Translations under genes and position numbers: made by a program
Notes under the pieces: generated by a model
What the model was told of the DNA's origin: nothing
The model's input: the letters and a program-made list of their open reading frames with translations, nothing else
The model's database searches: none
In this document: in pieces, positions 46,301-57,700 of the stretch
How positions within the stretch are numbered: position 1 is the first letter of the stretch
How the letters are laid out: every line of letters starts with the position of its first letter
Assembly (NCBI RefSeq): GCF_029223285.1
Contig: NZ_JARHUJ010000002.1
Location: forward strand, 868,001 to 932,000
Source of the DNA: Paraflavitalea sp. CAU 1676
GTDB lineage: Bacteria > Bacteroidota > Bacteroidia > Chitinophagales > Chitinophagaceae
DNA: 64,000 bases
Direction of reading: 5' to 3'

Positions 46301-47957
46301 GATCAATAAAGATACCCTGAACCCTTACCGGTATGGCATACTCGGCAACTGGCGGGTAGATACCGCTTTCACGTATTACGGCGCAAGAAAGCAATCTGTT
46401 ACGGCAACCGCTACCAATATCCGGACAGATGGCGCTATTAAGGATTTCCTGCCCTATTGGAAGTTCAACTCCAGTAGTTTACAAGCCGCACCAGACTCTA
46501 CCCGCTGGGTATGGAACAGCAAAACAACGCTGGTGAATGGTAAAGGCGCGGAAATTGAAAGCAAAGATCCACTCGGCCGCTACAATGCGGGACTCTATGG
46601 TTACAACAATACCTTACCGATCGCGGTGGCACAAAACAGCCGTTTGCGGGAAATAACCTTTGAGGGTTTTGAAGACAGGGATTACAAGAGTAATCCGTGT
46701 GTTAACTGCAGCGACAACGGCTGGATCAAGGCAAAGCAGGGAAGCATTTCGCCAAATATCAGTCATAGCGGCAGCGCCAGCTTCCGGGTGAATACCAACG
46801 GCCGGGATACTACAAAGGTTGCCATCGGTACAGCAGCATCGGACACCGTGTCTACCAAAGTCTCTCTGCAGGTTGATTCGATACCAATCGTGAAACAAAC
46901 TGTGACGCCTAAAGGCAATGGTCTTCTTACACAATACGGAACATTTTATGCTTCCTGGGGGCGCAATATAAACAGGTGTGTGGGCCATGATATACCCTGG
47001 AACCAGACTGAATGGTCTTCCCAAACGGCCATATCAACCCCCAACCAGCAATGGCCGGAGAAAAAAGGGCCCGGGCCCCTTTGTGCGGGCTGGTACTATA
47101 CGGTAAAGTGGACGGGCAAACTGCAACCGGAATTAAGCGGCGCATACCGGTTCAAAATCGATGTGGATGACGAAGTGGTCTTTAAAATAAACGGCGCCAT
47201 CATCCTGGCGTATGAAGGAACTGGACCCAAAACTATTGAAACCACTACACGGGTCATGCTCAATGCCGGTCAGTTATATGATGTGGAACTGATCGTGAGA
47301 AACAATCGTGGTCCGGGTGGTATTAATCTGTACTGGGCAAAATCCTGGGTTGAAATAGACCATCCGGTGCCTGTTACTTCCTGGTACCAGAATGCGACGC
47401 AGGCCAACGGTTCGGTGGTTAATGATACGACCTGGTGTGTGAAATTCAGGAACCCGGTACCGGTGAACGCTATCCACCAGAAATTTACTCCTGTGCAGGG
47501 CAGTAAAATGGTGTTCAGCGCCTGGGTAAAAGAGGAAGTGCCTTGCGCGGCCGGCAGCAGCTACAACAGCGGCCAGGTACGGCTCACCTTCAACAACGGC
47601 AGTGGTGTAAGTTATGTGCTGAAGCCTAAAGGTAATATCATCGAAGGATGGCAGCGGATAGAGGAGGTCGTTGATATACCAGCCAATGTAACGGAGATGA
47701 ATGTGTTCCTGGAAACTGGCGGTATAGCAGCCTATTTTGATGACTTGCGCATGCATCCTTTCAGCAGCAATATGAAGTCGTTCGTGTATGATCCCGTAAA
47801 CCTGCGCCTGATGGCTGAACTGGATGAGAATAACCATGCTACCTTTTATGAATACGACGACGAAGGAACGCTGATCCGTGTCAAGAAGGAAACCGAACGG
47901 GGTATCAAGACGATACGGGAAACCAGAAGCGCCACTCTTAAACCTATAAACAATTGA
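40335..47957 (+). CDS. Giant SpvB-like/PA14 surface protein without RHS tip
   Basis: This 2540-residue exported protein begins with a membrane-spanning signal (IAWLFTGLFYLELVLTPVAANAA). Residues about 125-190 read NMVDLFTGDFSYNIPLLDVG, WVGLGWNINPGTITRNM, the SpvB-like start of giant Bacteroidota YD-type proteins. A long beta-rich body follows. Residues about 2195-2350 are a PA14 domain, a glycan-binding fold (LLTQYGTFYASW, GWYYTVKWTGKL, YRFKIDVDDEVVFKINGAII), then a carbohydrate-binding-like domain. It ends with a single YD-type motif (TFYEYDDEGTLIRVKKETERG) and no RHS core or toxin tip. It is followed after 4 bp by a small secreted protein and then the RHS giant, so it may be the shell half of a two-protein complex. 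Confidence 0.88.
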   Translation: MIVSLVRYHKPIAWLFTGLFYLELVLTPVAANAAMRKSIPLPHRYSAPAADNLRMAKANSPANGLSALSLSDPSAAIEPKSASATGVTTPASAVALTPLTGSVSTGQQAPAAVRQPFTTGPTQPEMQSFQSVNASNMVDLFTGDFSYNIPLLDVGGYPVNLHYSSGITMDQEASWVGLGWNINPGTITRNMRGLPDDFQGKEDAVTKTVSMKPNKTFGVTIGGNIELLGKSQFAGASKVVDSSKGRLGSLGASFGLFHNTYKGWGTETGLNVSINSGLGAAGGLTSSLSLTNNSQSGLDISPSFSYHMGKNESKTRGEISIGTNYNSRLGIQELQITGQVRQHIFSYQSQSKSTGVALPSYISFAKPSYTPTITVPYTSNQQSYTAKVGTEHWALHPNGYMRGYLSKQEIDPKDRELAVPSYGYLYYDKKGDDANVLLDFNREKDISFNQETPHIAMPIYTYDTYSISGEGTGGMFRPYRGDIGFVHDHIMSTKSKSDRLSVDIGLGTVVHGGVDFTHNDSKTTSGPWLNDNHLKDVVRFRAQDAKFENVYFKNPGEKTVVNSTFLNSIGGDSLVRVDLSPLNAQQLPTFQATRNLSVFSNSKLARKVPITDTTYRRERDKRTQVISYLTAFEASKVGLDTMIKSFGLNQFPGNTCSPSYSLTHRVGSIRKAHHLSEITVLNGDGRRYVYGIPVYNKSQTEVTMSVDRKGNASTGQVEYNEEENSVDNKSGKEGYYNKELMPAYAHSFLLSGILSPDYADLTNDGITEDDNGEAIKFNYTQIYTTDNPYRWRAPYGSVAMQAAYNEGLKTDSRDERASFSYGERDVWYLNSIESKTMVATFVVETDSLRQDGFGVKGLNGEQDLTQKLYRLKQINLYTKSDYLKNGTNAKPIKTVHFGYSYDLCKGNPGSANTGKLTLTKVWFTYNKNNKGALNPYVFKYSGKNPGFAPGQADRWGSYKNPAKNPGNGTALTNADYSYTLQESTTWTADSAAAYAAPWTLTDVTLPTGGNIKVSYESDDYAYVQNKRAMQFFNIAGFGATPTGVITPNLTKWGETEDYFHVFINLKDAVSSRADFERKYLEGVNQLYFKIAVNVPGDTWGSGYEFIPCYAEIENFDIKPGTENKTVWIQVKKTPEGYSPMATAAVQFLRLNLPSKAYPFSEPGDNFNLKNVLGMLASVAANIRNTVAGFPAAARRGNRMNVVETDKSFVRLNNPVYRKFGGGLRVKRVEVKDNWKKMTDSAQVESTYGQDYTYTTEVKVDGTPVTISSGVASYEPTLGGDENPFHVPLKVWKEKTGKLAPTDYLYSEEPFGETFFPAPMVGYSKVKVQTIHRKKKSANGFDVSEFYTSKDFPTIVEYTPIDNETKKTFNPPINNVFKFNAHNDVTLSQGFKVELNDMNGKSKSQSSFSQTDSVRPINYTYNYYRLENDNAFQPKLSNRVTVVDSANGVLRSNAEIGKEVDIMIDLREQISVAEGGNVEANVDWVHAWPPIFWFPMVPLPTKETNMYRSVAVTKVVNRYGILDSVIHLEKGSRVTTRDLVYDAETGATLVNQTNNEFDDPIYSFNYPAHWAYSGMGSAYKNIGATLTPKTVKQGIMYNLDGSLFDAAGYFESGDEMLVAARDERNSSTTDDCSPLYYIYNNKTSYKRLWAIDASKGYQNKKGVYFIDTAGRPYNGEIATLKIIRSGKRNMQATALGSVTSLISPIKNVGGKDRIVIDSTAEVIASNAVRFKDLWKVDNVWKMYDSCVTEYKSFSDGEWSNRHIKTVALLRQHIKDRTITNTIDNSYNKIVVSWQRFNKDEFRTRSLIQLDLSDVPTGAIITHARLDLFGDPPKNMWQHNPWVNPTVSYEGIGERVEGRVSRYPFAFYGNELNFPWVTEKSIHDAAGTTARLPWRGFFNNCYNDTVNITSIIQNMLTLSPEYQSLIVKLDTEAPMGDGKYPVRYMSYKGKTAVWNPYKCSQVPCVDACGASVILSYTYPVQRCYQVCRSEVINKDTLNPYRYGILGNWRVDTAFTYYGARKQSVTATATNIRTDGAIKDFLPYWKFNSSSLQAAPDSTRWVWNSKTTLVNGKGAEIESKDPLGRYNAGLYGYNNTLPIAVAQNSRLREITFEGFEDRDYKSNPCVNCSDNGWIKAKQGSISPNISHSGSASFRVNTNGRDTTKVAIGTAASDTVSTKVSLQVDSIPIVKQTVTPKGNGLLTQYGTFYASWGRNINRCVGHDIPWNQTEWSSQTAISTPNQQWPEKKGPGPLCAGWYYTVKWTGKLQPELSGAYRFKIDVDDEVVFKINGAIILAYEGTGPKTIETTTRVMLNAGQLYDVELIVRNNRGPGGINLYWAKSWVEIDHPVPVTSWYQNATQANGSVVNDTTWCVKFRNPVPVNAIHQKFTPVQGSKMVFSAWVKEEVPCAAGSSYNSGQVRLTFNNGSGVSYVLKPKGNIIEGWQRIEEVVDIPANVTEMNVFLETGGIAAYFDDLRMHPFSSNMKSFVYDPVNLRLMAELDENNHATFYEYDDEGTLIRVKKETERGIKTIRETRSATLKPINN

Positions 47958-47961
47958 TGTC

Positions 47962-48735
47962 ATGAAAACACTATTATATACCATAGTTACCATCCTACTG
48001 ATCTCCACAGGCGCTACCAGTGCCTGTGGAGCCGACCGGGAACGGCCGCTTACCGATACCACCAGCGCTTATCCTGCACTGAGGGAATTGGAGGCCATAT
48101 ATGAAAACGGTGCGTTCGCTATCGCGGGTTATTACGTTCGGAAAACGACAGATAGTATTGGAGTGACCACTGATTCTATGAGTTATGGTTTTTCAAACTG
48201 GCGTAGCCTGTTCGCTGTGAATCTTTTCAATATCCTGACGCCAGGCCCCAATTATGACATTTATACTATCCAGACTGATCTTGAAAATGCCGTCATAGAC
48301 CGGGCTAATCAATTCATTACGATCAATAAACGGATATCGATCATGGAGGCGCTGTTTCAGTTGAACCTGTTGGATCCTTGGTTCCAGGAAGAACACGTGC
48401 AGCGGATGTATATGGTGGATACGCTGGATGGTTATGCCAGGGTGATCAAGCTAGACTTCAAACCGGAATCACCTTATTCGAAATTTGAACTCTGTTTCAG
48501 CGCCGTAGCTAAACAGCCCTTGGAGCTGACTGTCGTCACGAAAAAGGCAAATGAAAACGGTACGGAAGGTTACGACCAAATCAAAATTACCTATACTTCT
48601 TGGTTCGAGTTCGATGTGGATGGCGATTACTCTTCCGCTTACACCACCGAAGTTTTTTACACCCGCATCAATGGACAATATGTTCTAAAACCTTTTTACG
48701 CGAATTACGATTTCCTGAACACCAGTATATACTAA
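47962..48735 (+). CDS. Secreted protein between the two giants, unknown
   Basis: This 257-residue protein has a signal peptide (MKTLLYTIVTILLISTGATS, cut just before or after ACGA; Cys22 could be lipidated but the lipobox is poor). The mature part is mixed alpha/beta with ELEAIYENGAFAIAGYYVRK and YSKFELCFSAVAKQPLEL segments and no known motif. It starts 4 bp after one giant gene and ends 13 bp before the other, so it is surely part of the operon. A chaperone or connecting subunit for the two giants is a reasonable guess, no more. Confidence 0.65.
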   Translation: MKTLLYTIVTILLISTGATSACGADRERPLTDTTSAYPALRELEAIYENGAFAIAGYYVRKTTDSIGVTTDSMSYGFSNWRSLFAVNLFNILTPGPNYDIYTIQTDLENAVIDRANQFITINKRISIMEALFQLNLLDPWFQEEHVQRMYMVDTLDGYARVIKLDFKPESPYSKFELCFSAVAKQPLELTVVTKKANENGTEGYDQIKITYTSWFEFDVDGDYSSAYTTEVFYTRINGQYVLKPFYANYDFLNTSIY

Positions 48736-48748
48736 TTAAACCTAAGTC

Positions 48749-51700
48749 ATGAAGCGTCTATCTCTATATACCGGTTTGTTGTTGGGTCTTTGCCTTTTGC
48801 TGCAAACCAACCTCTATGCCACCAATGAACCCTATGCTGCCAAACCGCTCAAAGGGAATCAGCTACGGGTTGATTCTTTCAGTATTGTTTCAGATACGAC
48901 TTACATCAGGCCCGAACTAAGGCCAACGCAAACAACCTTCAAGGTGCGCAACCTGATCACTTTTAAGATCAATGAGTTTGCCAACCTGTTGTTGCCTAAT
49001 AGTTTTAGCTGTACGATCAATCTGAAGATCAACTATACCAAAAACGGATCCAATAACCAGCCTGCGTCCGACTCCTTTGTCAATGTTCCCTTGACAATCG
49101 GGTACGACAAGAACGGCGTATACCAGCAGAAGGCCATTTATACCTTTTTGGGCGGCCATGAGGTGAAAGTGAAGATCACCAATATCAGCGCGAACTTTGC
49201 TACGTTGGCGCAAATTGAAAACTCCCTGATGCTGGAGAATGAACTATTCGTTACGCGCGAATATAATTTCAGCTGCACCGACAATGCCATCAAGACCCTG
49301 AATAGCCCTAGCTTTAAAAATGATAAGGGGGAGCTGGAAGTGAGCTGGATGGGTGATCGCAGGGCAGATGAGTATGACCTGGAGTGGACGTACATCGACG
49401 AACTGGCGCTCGCCAATTACCGGAATCCTTCGGATACCACGCAGTATTATCGCGACCAGATATTCAAGAGGAATGCTACCCGGGTAAGTATTACCCAGAC
49501 AAAGTACCTGGTTCCCATGGTCTATGACGGTGCCGGCAGGTTGTGTTACCGGGTACGTGCTGTTCAAACCAAGGCCAACGGACAGCGGATCGAATCTGCC
49601 TGGAGCACGGATTATACGTCGGGCTTTGGCATGTTCCCATTCGGCGGGCATGAAAATAAATACAACTGGCAGGCTACTACCAGTTTTGCAGAGGAAGGTA
49701 AAAGGAAAACCGTGGTGCAGTATTTCGACGGCTCTCTGCGTAACCGGCAAACGGTGACCAAGGACAATACGACCGATACCACGCTGGTGGCCGAGACCTT
49801 TTATGATTTTCAGGGCAGGCCGGCCATCCAGGTACTGCCTACGCCGACCTTGAGCGGCATCATTGGCTTTACGCCCAATTTCAATTCACCCCTTAACGTA
49901 GCGGAGTACAGTAAAGATATGTATGATGGCGATCTGGAAGACTCCTGTTATTGTAAGGAGGGGGCGCCGCAAATGGATACGTTGAAAGGTGCCTCCCGGT
50001 ACTATTCACAGAACAACCCGCTGGTGAATACGGGTATACATAAGAATATTCCGGAGGCGAAGGGTTTTCCTTTTGCGGAAACCCGTTATACGCCCGATAA
50101 TACGGGGCGGTTGAGTATGCAGAGTGGAGTAGGGCCGGCTTTCCGGATCGATTCCGGCAGGGCTACCCGTTATTACTACAGTTCGGCCGAACAGGAAGAG
50201 CTGGATGCTTTGTTCGGGACGGAAGTGGGTAATGCTGCTCATTACTTCAAGAACATGGTTAGGGATGCAAATGGTCAGTACAGCATCAGTTATGTTGACA
50301 TGCATGGCCGTACCATTGCCACGGCGTTGGCAGGTATGCCAGACGCTAAGTTGGATCTGCTGGCATCAAACCAACCCTTGTCCATTAAAAAGAAGTTGAT
50401 CGATAGTTCAACGAATGTAATCAAGGGTACCAGTATCGTGTCGACTAAAGGGTTGATCGTAGCCAAAAGAGGTAAACATGTGTTTTATTATTCCTTATTA
50501 CCCGACAGTATCAATATCAAGGATAAGAACAATGTAAATGTTTGCTACGATTGCAGCTATGATCTGGAGATCACCATCACAGACGACTGCAACAATTCGA
50601 CGCTTCCGAATGATCAGCCATATATTATCAGGGCAAACAACCTGACCCTCGATACGCTTTGCAATCCCAATACACTTTTCCCGGGTGCACAGGGACTTAA
50701 GGATTCGCTGGTCCTGGATCCTGGTAACTATACGATCACAAAGACGTTGACCATCAGTCAGCAATCGATGGACCGTTACCGGGAAATATTCATTCGCCGC
50801 AATACCGTCAAAACCCTCGATCAGTTCATTGCCGAACAAAAGGCCTCTCTTATTCTGCAATGCCAGCCTAGCTGCGAGTCGTGTAAAACGGCGCTGGGCA
50901 CCTGGGATACCTTCAGGCCGGATTATATGCAGCGTATGGGTATTCCTACTGCCGATACTGCCAACTATCGTACGGCCGCCCTGAACGCCTGGACAAATTT
51001 ATCGCTGGCTTGTGAGGACCTTTGCCTTGGTCGCACGATCGACAAAACGTACCGGGCGCAAATGCTGGCAGACATGACTCCGTCCAGTGGGCAGTATATG
51101 GATCCGGCAAATGATGATGATCCATACTCTGTATTATTTGCTCATGGTAAAATGAGTTACAGAAACATCCAATTCAAGGATGAAAATGGTAATCCGGATG
51201 CCCTCAACCCACATAGACTCCCGGTAGCCGACTTTGTCGCAAAGTTTAAGGCTTCCTGGGCGGAATCGCTGTTGACCATACACCCGGAATACCATAAGTT
51301 GACATTGTTTGAAAGCTGGAAAGCCAGCCATGAATGGGATCTTCGATTTGAAAATACGGAAACCTACCAGGCAGCTGTCGATAGTGGCTACCTGAACCCG
51401 GCCAATTTCTCCGGCTTACCTGCACATGCCCGCTACGCCTATGTTTCACAAAGGGCTGATCCCTTCTTTACAAGCTTGCGGACAAGTGCTAAGTCCGTAA
51501 TGAGCGACTCGCTGTTCAATGCTGCGAAAGTAGAAGGTGAACCGGCCATCAGCGCCTGGGCGCTGGCGACCATCATGGCACATTGTAAAGATGGAGATGA
51601 AAGTTGCCGGCAAACATATTCGTCGTTGAGCCAGGCGTTCACGATGGATGCTGCCTGCAGTGGAGAACTGGATGTTGCCTGGCGGTATTTCCGTGAAATG

Positions 51701-54700
51701 TACCTCCAGAAGAAGCGGGAGATCATGGACAATATCATGACAGCCTATGCACTGGATCAACTACGTGGCCAGGACAACTATTACAGCAAGCTGGTGGAAG
51801 CTGGTCACGCCCTTGTATTCCCCAGCAAAGAGATGCTGAAAACTCCGGGTGAAGAACCTATGCCCGAAACGCCCCAGCAGGGCCAGGCAGGCATCGAAGC
51901 TTTCGTGCTTGATAATTGCACTGCTTATGCATTGCAGTGGTGGAATGAGATGAAGCCTTGTAATTTCAGTGTGACCGATTCGGTGAGCATCATCACGCGG
52001 CTCATCCAGGTATGTAAAGAGGGGGGTGATGAGAACCATATGTTTGGCGCCAGTACGGTTAAACCTTCCAGCACGAACCTCGACAGGAGTTTCGAACAGG
52101 TCATGAAAGCTTATGCCGGCAGTAACTACGGCAAAGCCTGTAACGTGTACCTGATCACTGCTCCCTTGCCTTATGAGCGACAACCTATCTTATATGAAAA
52201 GCCGCTGATGCAGAAACCCGACAGCTGCGAATGCGCTACTATCGGCAAGCTGTACGATAAATACCTGGCGGCGGCGGCAGACGCCAATTTCTCCGACTTC
52301 CTGTATCGCACAACCAGTACGAGGATCTACCAGGGTGTGTTGGATACCCTTCGAATGGCTTGCAATAACCAGATCAATTGCAACATGCTGAAGGAGCCGC
52401 TGAGCCTGCCGCCTGTATTGCAGTGTGGCGGTGGTGAGGAAGTTTGCGTAACCTGCGTAGGCATCGACACCCTGTATACAAAATACAAACAGGAGTTCCC
52501 GACTGCTTTGCCGGTGTACGCACCGGCTGATGACGCGCAACGTGCTAATAACCTCTTGTTCGAGCGGTTTATGAATTCCGCCTTGGGATTTGCCAAAAAC
52601 AGCGCGGAGTATCTTGATTTTATAGCCTCTTGCGGACCTATTGCCAATGACGAATACTGTAATGTGGCCCTTGCTTATGGTGGCAATGCTGCCAAGCGCC
52701 GGGTGACCATCCCAGTTCGCAATAGGAGATTAAAACTGGGTAAAGGCGACTTTACCATCGAGGCGCGCATAAAGCCCAAAGCTAATGGTTCCATTAACCA
52801 GATCATGTCGAACCGGACCTATGTGAGCGGTTCCAATGCAAACGGGTTCAGCTTCCTGGTATTAAGCAATAGCCGGCTGTTGTTCCAGCTGCAGGGCTGC
52901 TTCAATTACCAGGTTACGACTACTGCCGGCATTGACATGTATGATGGCAAGCCGCACCATGTGGCAGTGAGCAGGAAAGGAGATTCTTTAGGATTTTATA
53001 TGGATGGCATTAAACTGCCCTATTCCTACGACTGTACGGATGGGGCGCTGACCACACCGCCATCTCAACGGGATATCAGTACGGATGGCCCGTGGTATAT
53101 CGGATTCGATTCTGCCCACAATAGTTCGACCACTTATGGCTTCAATGGCTGGATCGATGAGGTGAGGATGTGGAATGTGGCCCGTACCCAAGAGCAGATC
53201 AATGCAACCAGGAATGTGAAGCTGTCGCCGCAAGCGAACCTAGTGGGTTACTATTTGCTGCGCAGCAAGGATACCTGTACACAAGTGCTTACCGACTATT
53301 CTATTATCGACACTGTACTCAAAAACAATGGTTATCTGGGCAAGTCATCGGCGAAAGACAACTATGATGCCATTTGGCAATCTAAAACGCAGGTGTCGTA
53401 TGTAGCTGCTGATCCTGTAGGAGTTACAAACACCTGTAACTGCAGCGGGCCGACGCCTGATCCTGAAAAGGAAACGTTGCGCTACCTGCTGGATGAGTAC
53501 AAGAAGTACGGTGGTATACCGCATCTTGATGCCAGTGGTGCAGATACCACGCGCTGGAGGCCAAACTTTGGAGGGATCAGGTACAAACTGGGCGTTCCGT
53601 TTGCCGACGTAGTCAGCAATGGCGTATTATCCTTACCCCGGAACTATTCCGATACTTTGCCCGATGCATTCCCATATAAAAATGTTGATTTGGACTTTTA
53701 TGACACGCTGTGTTTCGATCCTGCCGGGTTCGACATTGAATGGCGCATCAAACAGCCAGATAGCGTAGATATAACCAACAGCTATCATGACAAGTTCTGG
53801 CTTTTTGCGATTTCCAAAAATCAGCCTAGTGGCACAGTGTTGGGTTCCATTAAATACGCGGACAATGGGGCTGCCATTTGTACACACCACGGTTTACCGA
53901 GCATGGTCTGTACGCCCGAGATGGTGCCCATACAATCGTTGGAAGACTGGCGACTGCTCAAATTCGAATTCCGGGGAACCCGTTTCCGGTTCTATATCGA
54001 CAATACGTTACTCGGCGAAAAAACACTGGACGCGCCGATGACTGTTTTCGAAGGTCTTTCCACCGTGTGTTATTCGCAGCGTACCCAGATAGACTTTATA
54101 AAGATCAGGGATGTGCAGGGTAGGCTGATCTACAATGAAGAGTTCAATGACCCATGGCACCTGGCGATCCCTACCCGCTCGGTGGAATGTGAAGGTTGCG
54201 AGCCCAATTTTGCGGCTTACTACAATCAAAAACGTAGTACCAGCTTAACGTACAGTCAGATTGCAACGCTGTATCAGCAGGCTGGCATTCGCCTAGCGGC
54301 TTGTACGCCGGAGGAACTCACCCTGTGCGGACGTGCAGAACCTTCCTTCCCGCCGGTGAAGGTGGTGCAGCATACCGCCTGTGATGATTCTACTTTGTTT
54401 GCGGTATCGAAGGGCACTTTGCTGTATGAAGCTTACCGCGATTCTTTGATCGGTAGTTTCAATGACAAGTATCTCGCGAAGTGTCTTAATGCGCGGTATA
54501 ACGAGACCTTTACGGTGGACCAGCCGGTAAGCGAATACCACTACACGCTGTATTACTATGATCAGGCCGGCAACCTGGTGAAGACGGTTTCACCTGCTGG
54601 TGTTGATGTAAGCAAGTTTGCCTGGGCAGCTGCTTACAGCGATACGGTGAGGTTGGCCCGCCGCAACAGGCAATCGAAAACGCCCAATCACAAGCTCTAT

Positions 54701-57700
54701 ACAGATTACCGGTACAATACGCTAAATCAGGTGGTTCAGCAAACATCGCCCGACGGCGGCACAACCAATTTCTGGTACGACAGGCTTGGGCGCCTGGCTG
54801 TATCGCAGAATGCGAAGCAGAAAGCTGTAGGCAGCAGTAATGACCAGGACAGGCAGTATAGTTATACCCAATACGACAATATCGGGCGTATTGCGGAAGT
54901 GGGGCAGGTGAGCAATACGAGTGCCAATGGTGCGATGACGAATGTAAAAAGCCGAAGCCAGGAGCAATTGAATGATTGGATGCTGGCGTTGATCAATCGC
55001 CGGGAGCAGATCACCCAAACGGTGTATGATTTACCATGGTCGGGTTTTGTAGGCTCACCAGATCCAAATACGATCAACCAACGTAATCTCCGCAACCGGG
55101 TGAGCTACGTGAGCTTCACCGACAACAGTAATCCCGCTGCTTTCAATCAGGCTACCTTCTACTCGTATGACATACTGGGCAATGTAGACACTTTGCTGCA
55201 GAACTATGGCCACAGTAGTATGAAGCCCAATATTATGAACAAGAACCTCAACAGCTCGAAGAAGTTTGTGTACCAATATGATCTTATCAGCGGGAAGGTA
55301 AATATGGCCATGTACCAGCCGGGTTGGAATGACATGTTGTTGCACCGCTATACCTATGATGCCGAGAACCGGCTGACGTTGGTAGAAACCAGCATCGACA
55401 GCCTGGTATGGGAGCGGGACGCGCGCTATGAGTATTACCGCCATGGGGGCCTGGCGCGGACCATCATTGGTGATCAACTGGTGCAGGGCATTGACTATGC
55501 CTATACGCTGCAAGGCTGGCTGAAAGGCATTAACAGTACGAAGACCATCGCAGCCAATGATATGGGGGAAGATGGGAATCTGACAGGCATTAACAAGTAT
55601 GTAGCACGAGATGCTCTTGGTATCAGTCTCAATTATTACAACGGCGATTATTCGACGATCAGCAAGCAGGTGACTCCCTTCCCGCAATATGTGGGACTAA
55701 CCAGCGGAGGCCTGCCAGCGACGGAGTACCGGCCATTGTATAACGGCAATATCAGCAGCAGCCTCAATACGCTGCGTTCGCTGGGCAACTATACTTATCT
55801 GTACAATTACCGGTATGATCAGTTGAACCGACTCACGGGGCAGGACGCGTGGAGGGAGCAGAATACTACGGCCAACAACCTGAATAGTCTTGTGGCTACG
55901 CTTTCGTACAAAGAGCGGGTAAGCTATGACGCCAATGGCAATATCCTGAAATACCTGCGGGCCAACCTGGGCGACTGGGATAATGATATGGATAGTTTGA
56001 CGTATAATTATTATCCAAACACCAACCAGTTGAAATATGTGCGGGATGCCATTGCAGACAGCAAATACGGCAGTCAAAGCTATGAGGTGATAGAGGATAT
56101 CGACAACCAACCTGATAGTAACTATGCCTACGATGCGATCGGAAACCTGATCCTGGATAAGAAAGAGCGAATTCTCGATATCAAGTGGAATGTATATGGC
56201 AAGATCGCGGAGATCAAGCGTGATGGCCAGACAACCGAGAAGATGGCACGGCCGATGTACTGGATGAAATACACCTACGACGCGCAGGGCAACCGGATCG
56301 GGAAAACGGCTAAAGTGTACAATAAGGGGGCGAGCCGCTTTGAGCTGGATTACACCTGGTATGTACGCGATGCGCAAGGAAACCTGATGTGTACTTATAA
56401 TGCCACGGGATTGGATACATTGGGCGATGACATGCAGGACCTGTATATGGAATACAGGGACCACCAGATATATGGCAGCAGCCGGTTAGGAGGCATGGGT
56501 GATTATGGAGATGTGAAAAATGGCCCCGTAAGCCGCCAGACGACCATGCCTAGCGGTTACAGCCGTGGGGTGCGAGCCTACGAACTGACCAATCACCTGG
56601 CCAATGTGCTCACCACGATCAGCGATAAGAAAATCGGTGTATCTTCGGGAGGCATCGGTTCTTTGATAGACTATTATGAGCCCGATATGGTGGGCGGGCA
56701 GGATTACTTTCCCTTTGGGATGATCAGCCGGTATGCACCGCCAACGACCGGGAAGGGGTATAAGTATGGGTTTAATGGGAAAGAGAACGACAATGAGGTG
56801 AAGGGGAATGGGAATCAACAGGATTATGGAGCTAGAATGTATGATTCAAGGATAGGTAAATGGCTTAGTGTTGATCCTCTATTTAGAGAGTACTCCCATA
56901 TCAGCCCTTATACTTTCATGTCAAACGATCCCATTAATCGAATTGATCCCACTGGAATGGGTGATTACTACGGGAGAGATGGAAAGAAACTGGGAAGTGA
57001 TGGTAAGATGATTACTGTTGGAAAAGGTAAAAGTGCAAAACAGGTTAGCGATGATAAAGCATATACAACCTCACAATCAATCATAAATCAATTTACAAAA
57101 GATGGAGTGACTGATTGGGATCAGGTGCTTGCAAATTCAGGAACGTCTGAATTAAGTGTGAGTAATTCTACTCTGAACATGTTTGCTAATACTGTTGCTG
57201 GTGAATCATCAGGAGATAAACTGGAATCATATGCATTAGCAAGCGCAGTCGTAAATATATCAAAGCATCGAAATAAAACAATATTGCGAACGCTGCAAAC
57301 CGAAGGTATTTATGGTTATAGAGATGGTGGTAATAGTCCGGCGTATAAAAATAATGTTGAATATGGTATGGAAGCTGCTATAAATGCTCTTACTGGAGGT
57401 TTTGACTATTCATATGGCGCAATTAGATGGGATGGTTTTGATCTAGCTGCAAAAGGTTATAATCATATAAAGCCCACTACTTACGGAGTTGAAATTTCTC
57501 ATGCCCATTATTCAGCATTTAAAAATGCTTGGCCGAATGCAGTTATCAAAGCATTTAGTGGTGGAAAGTATACATCATTTGCCTCTAACTTTTCTTCTGG
57601 TATACATCTTGCGTCTTCCGGCGATAATAAAGGTCGCTGTTTATTGATGTCTACTGCAGTTCATGGCAAAACAATATTTTGGGGAACTAATCGAGATCCT

